This document shows, piece after piece, positions 1-5,383 of a stretch of 6,780 bases of DNA. The notes under the pieces are model-generated. The model saw only the letters and a program-made list of their open reading frames with translations. It was not told the DNA's origin and made no database searches. How positions within the stretch are numbered: the first letter of the stretch is position 1; each line of letters opens with the position of its first letter. The position numbers were made by a program, and so were the translations under genes. The DNA is from Prevotellaceae bacterium (GTDB taxonomy: Bacteria > Bacteroidota > Bacteroidia > Bacteroidales > UBA932): positions 1 to 6,780 of the forward strand of contig JAITKG010000031.1 of the NCBI GenBank assembly GCA_031278495.1. The letters run 5' to 3'.

Positions 1-141
1 AAGAGCGAAACGCCCGTTGAACGTTTCCGCTCCGACGGCTACACCCGCCTGAGCCTCGTGCTGTGCAGCGCCGGCGTTGTGCTGCTGGGCATTTTAAGCG
101 TGGTATACGAAAAAATCAATTTGTTCAGTTTCGGAATATAA
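1..141 (+). CDS. nuoN: NADH-quinone oxidoreductase subunit N, C-terminal end (partial)
   Basis: The frame is open from the first base and stops with TAA at 139-141, giving the last 46 residues of a protein that begins outside the window. The visible part has a short polar stretch containing PVERFRSDGYTRLSL, then one hydrophobic helix (LCSAGVVLLGILSVVY), then a short tail ending LFSFGI. This resembles the end of NuoN, the antiporter-like membrane subunit of respiratory complex I: the final transmembrane helix preceded by a loop with a conserved Arg-Leu. NuoN is normally the last gene of the nuo operon, which agrees with unrelated genes following it. With so little sequence the assignment rests on pattern memory; another multi-pass membrane protein, such as an Mrp or NuoM/NuoL-type subunit, is possible. 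Confidence 0.6.
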   Translation, partial: KSETPVERFRSDGYTRLSLVLCSAGVVLLGILSVVYEKINLFSFGI

Positions 142-161
142 AAATAATTAAAACCATTATT
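141..161 (+). repeat. 21-bp direct repeat, copy 1, ahead of the DUF47 start
   Basis: Positions 141-161 match 781-801 in 20 of 21 bases; the shared core is attaaaaccattatt (147-161). This copy starts at the last base of the nuoN stop and ends 4 bases before the DUF47 start codon. It may be part of the translation initiation region or simply an AT-rich coincidence. Confidence 0.5.
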
Positions 162-165
162 TATT

Positions 166-816
166 ATGAAAATAAATACATTTTTCAGTCGGTTTGTTCC
201 CCATGGGAATAAATTCTATCCTATCCTCAGCGATATGTCGGCAAATATTCTTGCTTGCTCGGAAATATTTATCGAGTTAACAAAAACCGCCGACAAGGAA
301 GCGCGCAAAGAAGTTTACAAGCGCATTAAAACATTAGAGACAAAAGGCGACCAAATATTAGGTCTCCTTTTCGACGAATTGAACAACACTTTTATTACGC
401 CTTTCGACAGGGAAGACCTGAATGCGTTGGGTGAAAAACTGGACGACGTACTCGACAGCATGAACAGCGCCGCAAAAAGGGTCGTGATGTATCAACCCAA
501 CCGCCTTCCGGAACAATCGGTGGAATTAGCCGTATTGTTGAAAAAAAGCTGCGAATTGATACAAAATTCGGTCGGCGAGTTGGACACCATGAAAAAAAGC
601 CCGAAATCGGTAAAGAAAATTTGTTTGCAACTGCACGACATGGAAAATCAAGCCGACGACGTGTACGAACATTTTATTACCCATATTTTCGAAACCGAAA
701 CAAACGGTATTGAACTTATCAAACTCAAGGAAATTATGCAGGAAATAGAACGCGCTACCGACAAAGCCGACAGCGTTGGAAAAATTATTAAAACCATTAT
801 TGTTAAATACGCATAG
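166..816 (+). CDS. DUF47 / PhoU-like phosphate transport regulator
   Basis: A 216-residue, mostly helical, soluble protein of the DUF47 family (PhoU-like, also called Pit accessory protein). It shows the pattern expected of PhoU-type metal-binding helical bundles, four spaced acidic pairs: E58/D62, D93/D97, E160/D164 and E195/D199. It also has the conserved segment ITPFDREDL at about residues 77-85 and the final ERATDKADSVGKII helix. The length is normal for the family (about 205-220). The ATG at 166 is the first start after the nuoN stop, 24 bp away. The next gene, a PiT phosphate transporter, begins 1 bp after the stop. Family members encoded beside PiT transporters are thought to control phosphate flux through the partner at the cytoplasmic face; that role is inferred from the neighbour. 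The family and gene pairing are secure, the exact activity is not. Confidence 0.9.
   Translation: MKINTFFSRFVPHGNKFYPILSDMSANILACSEIFIELTKTADKEARKEVYKRIKTLETKGDQILGLLFDELNNTFITPFDREDLNALGEKLDDVLDSMNSAAKRVVMYQPNRLPEQSVELAVLLKKSCELIQNSVGELDTMKKSPKSVKKICLQLHDMENQADDVYEHFITHIFETETNGIELIKLKEIMQEIERATDKADSVGKIIKTIIVKYA
781..801 (+). repeat. 21-bp direct repeat, copy 2, inside the end of the DUF47 gene
   Basis: Second copy of the element at 141-161 (20 of 21 bases identical), exactly 640 bp downstream. Here it encodes the C-terminal KIIKTII residues of the DUF47 protein and ends 16 bases before the start codon of the phosphate transporter. Confidence 0.5.
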
Positions 817-817
817 T

Positions 818-1840
818 ATGACATTACTTATTGTAATAATTAGTTTGGCGCTGGTTTTCGATTACATCAACGGATTTCACGACGCTGCCAATTCCATTGC
901 TACTATTGTTTCGACGAAAGTATTGACGCCGTTTTGGGCGGTACTTTGGGCGGCAGCCTTTAATTTCGTCGCATTTTTTATCTCCAAATACATTATTGGC
1001 GAATTTGGCATTGCCAATACGGTAGCAAAAACTGTACTGGAAGACTATATCACCTTGCCGGTTATTCTGGCAGGCGTGTTGGCTGCTATTACCTGGAACT
1101 TGCTTACCTGGTGGTTCGGCATTCCATCGTCATCGTCGCACACGCTGATTGGCGGATTTGCCGGCGCAGCAATCACCAGCACGCTTTCGTTTGGCGCCGT
1201 GCATTTCGGCGTGGTGATCCGCATTGCTTCCTTTATTATTTTAGCGCCGCTTATCGGATTGGTACTCTCCATTTTTCTTACCACTTGCGTCTTTTGGATT
1301 TGCCGGAAAATCAATCCACACAAGGCTAACCAGTGGTTTAAACGATTACAGTTGGTTTCGTCGGGACTTTTCAGCATCGGGCACGGGATGAACGACTCGC
1401 AAAAAGTCATGGGAATTATTGCCGCCGCCCTGTTTGCTGCGCACCAGCAGGGGATTACGGGCGGCATTGCCGATATTACCGCTATTCCCACCTGGGTGCC
1501 GATAGCTTGTTTCACAGTGATTGCATTGGGTACGATGTCGGGCGGATGGCGCATTATCAAAACTATGGGCTCCCGCATTACCAAAGTAACGCCTATGGAA
1601 GGCGTCGTCGCCGAAACCGCCGGCGCATTAACGCTCGGGCTAACTGAAATATTGAAAATACCGGTAAGTACAACCCATACGATTACCGGCGCTATTGTCG
1701 GCGTCGGCGCTGTGAAACGGCTTTCGGCAGTGCGCTGGGGCGTAACCGTGAATCTGGTTTGGGCGTGGATACTGACTATCCCTGTCAGCGGATTGCTGGC
1801 AGCGGGGTTCTACCTGCTTACCAGCTGGCTGCTTTTTTAA
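818..1840 (+). CDS. pit: PiT-family inorganic phosphate transporter
   Basis: A 340-residue polytopic membrane protein of the PiT (SLC20-like) family, which imports inorganic phosphate with protons or sodium across the inner membrane. Both inverted-repeat signatures are present: D15-Y-I-N-G-F-H-D-A-A-N-S near the N-terminus and HGMNDSQKVMG at residues 189-199. The accompanying GIPSSSSHTLIGG (101-113) and IPVSTTHTITGA (281-292) loops, which carry the conserved Ser/Thr-His, are also there. It is shorter than enterobacterial PitA (about 500) because the large central cytoplasmic loop is missing, which is common in short bacterial and archaeal PiTs. I chose ATG 818, one base after the DUF47 stop, over an in-frame ATG at 776. 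The earlier start would overlap the DUF47 gene by 41 bp and add a polar 14-residue extension before the first helix. Co-transcription with DUF47 is very likely; the coupling ion is unknown. Confidence 0.95.
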   Translation: MTLLIVIISLALVFDYINGFHDAANSIATIVSTKVLTPFWAVLWAAAFNFVAFFISKYIIGEFGIANTVAKTVLEDYITLPVILAGVLAAITWNLLTWWFGIPSSSSHTLIGGFAGAAITSTLSFGAVHFGVVIRIASFIILAPLIGLVLSIFLTTCVFWICRKINPHKANQWFKRLQLVSSGLFSIGHGMNDSQKVMGIIAAALFAAHQQGITGGIADITAIPTWVPIACFTVIALGTMSGGWRIIKTMGSRITKVTPMEGVVAETAGALTLGLTEILKIPVSTTHTITGAIVGVGAVKRLSAVRWGVTVNLVWAWILTIPVSGLLAAGFYLLTSWLLF

Positions 1841-1858
1841 CCCGATAAAAATACGAAA

Positions 1859-2515
1859 ATGGAATTTATACATACCATCATTGATTTTTTACTGCACTTT
1901 GATGTGCATTTGGCTAATCTCGTAGCGGATTATGGCGTATGGGTCTATGCTGTTTTGTTCTTGATTATTTTCTGTGAAACCGGGCTGGTGGTTACGCCTT
2001 TTCTTCCGGGCGACTCGTTGCTGTTTGTCGCGGGCATGCTGTCCGCCTTGCCCGACAATGATTTGAACACCCACCTGCTGGCTTTGCTGATGATTGTTGC
2101 GGCGATTGTGGGCGATGCGGCGAATTATACTATTGGACAATTTTTCGGGAAAAAACTGTTCAAAAATCCCCATTCCAAAATATTTCGCCAAAGTTATCTG
2201 GAAAAAACCCATGCGTTCTATGAAAAATACGGCGGAAAAACCATTATCCTTGCCCGTTTTGTCCCCATCGTACGCACGTTTGCCCCATTCGTGGCGGGCA
2301 TGGGGAAAATGACTTACCGCCGCTTTGCGGCATTTAATGTCATTGGCGGTATTGCCTGGGCTTCGGCGTTTATCTACGCCGGTTATTTTTTCGGCGAACT
2401 GGAATTTGTACAGCGCAACCTGAAGCTGCTGGTCGTGGCGATTATTGTGGTATCCATACTGCCCGCCGTGTTTGAAGCATGGCGCGAAAAACGCAAAAGC
2501 AAAAAACGCCGTTGA
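1859..2515 (+). CDS. DedA-family (VTT/SNARE-associated) membrane protein
   Basis: A 218-residue inner-membrane protein of the DedA family. The family hallmarks are in order: E40-T-G-L-V-V-T-P-F-L-P-G-D52-S-L-L-F-V-A-G, then IVGDAANYTIGQFFGKKLF (83-101), then FYEKYGGKTIILARFVPIVR with R133, P136 and R139, then PFVAGMGKM. The acidic pair E40/D52 and the two arginines line up with E39, D51, R130 and R136, which are required in E. coli YqjA. Hydrophobic segments lie near 29-48, 72-90, 158-178 and 187-203, and the tail is very basic (EKRKSKKRR), as expected on the cytoplasmic side. DedA proteins support membrane homeostasis; several bacterial members are linked to undecaprenyl phosphate or phospholipid flipping and to proton-motive-force dependent phenotypes. 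The substrate here cannot be told. The gene follows pit by 18 bp and is probably last in the operon. Confidence 0.93.
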   Translation: MEFIHTIIDFLLHFDVHLANLVADYGVWVYAVLFLIIFCETGLVVTPFLPGDSLLFVAGMLSALPDNDLNTHLLALLMIVAAIVGDAANYTIGQFFGKKLFKNPHSKIFRQSYLEKTHAFYEKYGGKTIILARFVPIVRTFAPFVAGMGKMTYRRFAAFNVIGGIAWASAFIYAGYFFGELEFVQRNLKLLVVAIIVVSILPAVFEAWREKRKSKKRR

Positions 2516-2604
2516 TAATATTTGCAAAAAGACCATTAACACATGAAAGATATAAATCTGATTTGCGGAGTTTTTTTATAGGATTACGATATAATTTATA
2601 TAAC

Positions 2605-2636
2605 AAAGGTAGCCTTTCGACTACCTTTTGTGTTTT
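2605..2636 (+). terminator. Hairpin with T-rich tail after dedA-type gene
   Basis: AAAGGTAG (2605-2612) pairs perfectly with CTACCTTT (2621-2628) around an 8-base loop, followed by tgtgtttt. It lies 89 bp after the DedA stop and is a plausible intrinsic terminator for the + strand run. The flanks are also A/T-rich on the other side, so it could act on the convergent - strand transcript from the DUF4254 gene as well. The rest of the 240-bp convergent gap (2516-2755) shows no gene or RNA that I can recognise. Confidence 0.55.
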
Positions 2637-2755
2637 CTGCTTAACGCCCCGCTCTTGCGTCGGGTATTGCAACTAAGCATTGGGAAGGAAACTTGCTTTC
2701 GTGAACAGCCCCTGATTTTTCACAAAATTACATTTTTTATATCTCGCAAAAAACC

Positions 2756-3361
2756 TTATTTTGCGCCATACAACGCCGGATTGAGCGACGGGTCGTTGTA
2801 CATTTTCATTTGCTTGTATACTTTCATATACTTGCGCCCGGCTTCGATGTCGTCCAGCAGTTGGTCTATCGCCGTTGTAAGGTCTTTTTGCTGTTCCAGC
2901 AAGATGCGCAATTTTTCATGGCACTGTTCGCAATGCGCCACGCCGGCGCTGTGGCGTTCCGCTTCCTGCCGCATGTGGTAAATTTTAAGCGCCAGGATTG
3001 ACAGGCGGTCAATAGCCCATGCGGGGCTTTCGGTGTTGAGGGTGGCGGTAGTCAGCGGTTTTATTGCCGAATATTTTTCTAAAAAATAACTGTCGATTAA
3101 CTCCACCAAATCTGTGCGGTCTTGATTGGAACGGTCAATGCGACGCTTTATTTGCAACGCTTCCTGCAGTCCTATCGCAGGATTGCGGATAATATCTTCC
3201 AAATGCCACTGCACGGCGTCAATCCAGTTTTTTAAAAACAGGTAATAGTCGATACTCTTACATTCATAAGGATTTTCAGGCGCGGCATCCACGTTGTCCA
3301 TCTGGTGGTAATAGTCGGTACAGGCAGAAAAAATAGTGTTGCAATGTTCGGTAAAAGACAT
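2756..3361 (-). CDS. DUF4254 domain-containing protein
   Basis: A 201-residue soluble protein matching the DUF4254 family, which is largely restricted to Bacteroidetes and has no established function. Characteristic segments are NWIDAVQWHLEDIIRNP (45-61), KRRIDRSNQDRTDLVE (72-87), a NTESPAWAIDRLSILALK block (109-126) and KVYKQMKMYNDPSLNP (180-195). The length is typical. There is no signal peptide and no membrane helix, and the protein looks all-helical and cytoplasmic. A CEQCH string at 144-148 looks like a haem c site but is unlikely to be one in a protein that is not exported. The gene follows the isoprenyl diphosphate synthase after 58 bp on the same strand with no promoter-like TAnnTTTG in the gap, so co-transcription is likely. 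Whether it works in isoprenoid or cell-envelope metabolism is only a guess from position. Confidence 0.88.
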   Translation of the reverse strand: MSFTEHCNTIFSACTDYYHQMDNVDAAPENPYECKSIDYYLFLKNWIDAVQWHLEDIIRNPAIGLQEALQIKRRIDRSNQDRTDLVELIDSYFLEKYSAIKPLTTATLNTESPAWAIDRLSILALKIYHMRQEAERHSAGVAHCEQCHEKLRILLEQQKDLTTAIDQLLDDIEAGRKYMKVYKQMKMYNDPSLNPALYGAK

Positions 3362-3419
3362 AATCTATGGAAAAAATCAATGAATAAAAATCGTTGCTTT
3401 GCGTTACTTTACCCGTAGT

Positions 3420-4397
3420 TTAATTATCGCGACCGACAAGTTTTTCGGCAAATTGTTGTACATACTCTTTGCGTTCGGGCGCTATGCCTATGGTTTCAAG
3501 CAATGCCAACGCTTTTTCAAAATAACCGGTAATATGTTTTTCTACCTGTTGCCGTATTTGCAAGCGTTGGTAAATATCCAGGACATTTTTTATTTTCTCT
3601 TCGATAGCGATTTGTTTATCGGTAAGCAGGGAAAACAGGTTTTTCTTATCGTTGCCGGTGGCTTGCTGCATGGCAAGCAAGAGCAAGAATGTTTTTTTAT
3701 TGCAGGCAATATCATTGCCGATAGCCTTGCCGAAAATATCGGCGTCGCCATACACGTCGAGCAGGTCGTCCTGAATTTGGAACGCCAGCCCCAGCAAGCG
3801 GCCGAACTCGTGCATCCTGGCAATATGCTGGTGCGTGGCGCCGCCGGCGATAGCGCCTATTTTGGTTGCCGCAGCCAGCAACACGGCGGTTTTCCGTTCA
3901 ATCATTTGCAGGTATTCTTCTTCGCTGATGACGGCATGGTGTTCATAATTCATATCCAACTGTTGCCCTTCGCACACCTGCGCAGCCGTTTGATTGAACA
4001 GCCGCAATATTTCCGACAAATGAATAGGGTCTGCCTGACAGATATATTGGTAGGCGGTAATGCACATCACGTCGCCCGACAGGATAGCCGTATTCATGTT
4101 CCATTTGTGGTGCACCGTTGGTTGGTTGCGGCGCATGGCGGCATTATCCATGATATCGTCATGCACCAGCGTGAACGTGTGGAAAATTTCCAAGCCCACC
4201 GCCGGGAACAACACTTTATTATCAATGCGGTCGGAAAACATATTGCACGAAAGCAAACACAGCACCGGGCGAATGCGTTTGCCCCCAACAGACATCATAT
4301 ACGACACCGGAGCATAGAGTTCATGCGGTTCTTTGGGGAGATTCAGGTTGGCTATTGCTTTATCAACCCAATCGCGTATTTCGGAAATGGAATACAT
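3420..4397 (-). CDS. Trans-isoprenyl (polyprenyl) diphosphate synthase
   Basis: A 325-residue cytoplasmic enzyme that condenses isopentenyl diphosphate with an allylic diphosphate to make all-trans prenyl diphosphates. All class motifs are visible: GGKRIRP (38-44); first Asp-rich motif D80-D-I-M-D84 followed by R89-R90; K169-T170; the EGQQLD segment (143-148); and second Asp-rich motif FQIQDDLLD with D210, D211 and D214, followed by GKAIGNDIACNKKT. The first Asp-rich motif lacks the two-residue insertion of E. coli IspA-type farnesyl synthases. The positions five and four residues before it are F75 and T76, a pattern seen in type I geranylgeranyl and short-chain synthases. I therefore infer a C15-C20 product, but a longer quinone side-chain product is not excluded. 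The start at 4397 is the first ATG after a good promoter, giving a very short leader. Confidence 0.93.
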   Translation of the reverse strand: MYSISEIRDWVDKAIANLNLPKEPHELYAPVSYMMSVGGKRIRPVLCLLSCNMFSDRIDNKVLFPAVGLEIFHTFTLVHDDIMDNAAMRRNQPTVHHKWNMNTAILSGDVMCITAYQYICQADPIHLSEILRLFNQTAAQVCEGQQLDMNYEHHAVISEEEYLQMIERKTAVLLAAATKIGAIAGGATHQHIARMHEFGRLLGLAFQIQDDLLDVYGDADIFGKAIGNDIACNKKTFLLLLAMQQATGNDKKNLFSLLTDKQIAIEEKIKNVLDIYQRLQIRQQVEKHITGYFEKALALLETIGIAPERKEYVQQFAEKLVGRDN

Positions 4398-4414
4398 ATA
4401 AAATATGTGGGGAA

Positions 4415-4422
4415 CAAAGATA
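4415..4422 (-). promoter_or_regulatory. Bacteroidetes-type -7 promoter box
   Basis: Read on the - strand this is TATCTTTG, an exact match to the Bacteroidetes -7 consensus TAnnTTTG. It lies 17 bp upstream of the synthase start codon, so the leader would be only about 10-15 nt. No clear TTTG -33 box stands at the usual distance upstream; instead that side holds A/T tracts (4424-4436 and 4458-4470). Confidence 0.45.
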
Positions 4423-4423
4423 G

Positions 4424-4470
4424 AAAAAAATTTTTTAATACGTTGGTACGGGAATGTAAAAAATTTTTTT
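4424..4470. promoter_or_regulatory. Pair of phased A/T tracts upstream of the synthase promoter
   Basis: A7T6 at 4424-4436 and A6T7 at 4458-4470. Their centres are 33 bp apart, close to three helical turns, immediately upstream of the -7 box on the - strand. Phased AnTn tracts bend DNA and can act like UP elements; here this is inferred from sequence only. Confidence 0.35.
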
Positions 4471-4946
4471 CAACAGGCGTTTTTACGAAAATGCCGCCAC
4501 CCACAACAAATGCAACCATAGCGCAAAGTTTTCATTTGCCGTTGCCGCTATTAAAAACAACAGGATTTGCAGCCACTTTAATCGTGTTTTTGCCCTGTCC
4601 TGTATTTTTAGATCTTTTTTATGTCTTCACGGTTGCGCGATGAAACCCTAATAATGACAAGGCGCAACGAAAGCGGCGCATCGGAAAAACGCCTAATTAA
4701 GGGCTATATTCTTAGTTTCATTTTAATTTACTGATGTTTTTTTATAAGCAGGTTCAGGTTTATGCTACGGTCTGCATGGGTTTTCGGGTGGATGGGCGGC
4801 TTCGTGTATTGACGGCAGGTGCGGATGGTTGTCGATTTCAGAACGTGATCGCTTGAGGAGATTCTTAGGGCAAGCATACGCCCTTGCACAGGCATCCTGA
4901 GTATTGTATATGAATATTACGAACGTTTTTATTACGATTTTATATC
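4471..4946. other. Gene-poor stretch without a convincing gene
   Basis: I see no supported gene here. Short open frames exist but none has family motifs. On the - strand, 4483-4626 is open with no ATG and reads as a basic then hydrophobic peptide (RLKWLQILLFLIAATANENF). A 20-residue ATG frame lies just upstream at 4619-4681 in a different frame, so a frameshifted small membrane protein is conceivable. The more G/C-rich block 4734-4895 is open on both strands: 40 residues at 4734-4856 (+) and 55 residues at 4728-4895 (-). These frames overlap back to back in the same codon register, so at most one can be real. Decayed coding sequence is the simplest reading. Confidence 0.4.
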
Positions 4947-5207
4947 ATGACCGCAAACAAACGTGGCAGCGACTTTACCTATCTTAACTCCATAAACGTA
5001 ACGTGGATTTCGTCTGTGCGGATTTTAATGGTATATGTGCAGTGTCGCATTCACCAGTGCACGCGGGCTCAACTATCGTATAATTTCAGTTTGTTCCGCA
5101 TGAGCGGCTGCGGTTGTTCGAGCCGGTCAAGCAGCAGTTCAACATGCCGGCCGCATCGCCGTGCTTGCCGCACCAACTGCGCTACGGGCGGTAAACGGCG
5201 CAGTTGA
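4947..5207 (+). pseudogene. Probable relic of a FISUMP-type surface protein C-terminus
   Basis: An 86-codon frame whose middle resembles the end of the surface protein encoded convergently at 5384-6780. Residues TYLNSINVT (4977-5003) align with that protein's TYYRSNSVT (5444-5470), 5 of 9 residues and 18 of 27 bases. RILMVY (5019-5036) aligns with RGLMVN (5396-5413), 4 of 6 residues and 13 of 18 bases. Order and spacing agree apart from a 5-codon difference between the blocks. In intact relatives the protein stops soon after a V-x-C-V-R end; here the frame runs on into a Ser/Cys/Arg-rich stretch that does not look like real protein, and no upstream CPxPWRxP motif is found in frame. I therefore read it as a decayed C-terminal fragment in the opposite orientation, not as a working gene. 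A short unknown gene or chance similarity remain possible. Confidence 0.3.
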
Positions 5208-5218
5208 AAGCTTTTTTT
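5174..5218 (+). terminator. Strong rho-independent terminator-like hairpin on the + strand
   Basis: CAACTGCGC (5174-5182) and GCGCAGTTG (5198-5206) form a perfect 9-bp, GC-rich stem around a 15-base loop, followed by aaagc and a run of seven T (5212-5218). It is oriented to end + strand transcription. The stop codon of the 4947-5207 frame overlaps the second arm. No T-run follows the stem on the - strand, so it should not terminate the convergent gene. Confidence 0.6.
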
Positions 5219-5219
5219 A

Positions 5220-5247
5220 GTTGAGAGTTGAAAGTTGAAAGTTGAAA
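5220..5247. repeat. Heptamer tandem array (gttgaaa)
   Basis: Four direct heptamers: gttgaga (5220-5226) then three gttgaaa (5227-5247). A further gttgaaa lies at 5203-5209 inside the end of the hairpin, so the array may have grown from the terminator arm. Arrays of this heptamer are familiar in intergenic DNA of Bacteroidetes; their function is unknown. Confidence 0.85.
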
Positions 5248-5267
5248 GCCGCCGCCGCGTCAGCCAA

Positions 5268-5307
5268 ATTAGTCACATTAGCACATTAGTCACATTAGCA
5301 CATTAGC
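5268..5307. repeat. 17-bp tandem repeat (attagtcac + attagcac)
   Basis: The unit attagtcacattagcac occurs at 5268-5284 and 5285-5301, with a partial third copy attagc at 5302-5307. Each unit is itself a 9-mer and an 8-mer variant of attag(t)cac, which indicates slippage or unequal exchange. It lies between the + strand hairpin and the end of the surface protein gene. The remaining bases up to 5383 are T-rich with no clear gene or terminator. Confidence 0.85.
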
Positions 5308-5383
5308 TGCCGCCCCTCCTGCTGGTTTTTTTTTCTTTTTCCTTTGCTTTTTATATAACTTTTAATTTAATTATTTCCCGCGA

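Noticed and set aside
776..817. Earlier start (ATG 776) for the PiT gene.
   Set aside because: It would overlap DUF47 by 41 bp and add a 14-residue polar extension before the first helix; ATG 818 directly after the stop fits the family N-terminus.
1045..2542. Long - strand frames opposite the PiT and DedA genes (179, 77 and 217 codons).
   Set aside because: They are shadows of genes with clear family signatures on the + strand and have no motifs of their own.
2918..2932. CEQCH in the DUF4254 protein as a c-type haem attachment site.
   Set aside because: The protein has no signal peptide or membrane anchor, so it should stay in the cytoplasm, where haem c is not attached; a single CxxCH easily occurs by chance.
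3399..4643. A 414-codon open frame on the + strand.
   Set aside because: It lies almost wholly antisense to the prenyl diphosphate synthase, which carries every motif of its family; the + strand reading has no recognisable domain.
5220..5307. CRISPR array.
   Set aside because: The units are 7 and 17 bp, directly abutting with no unique spacers, and no cas gene is present.
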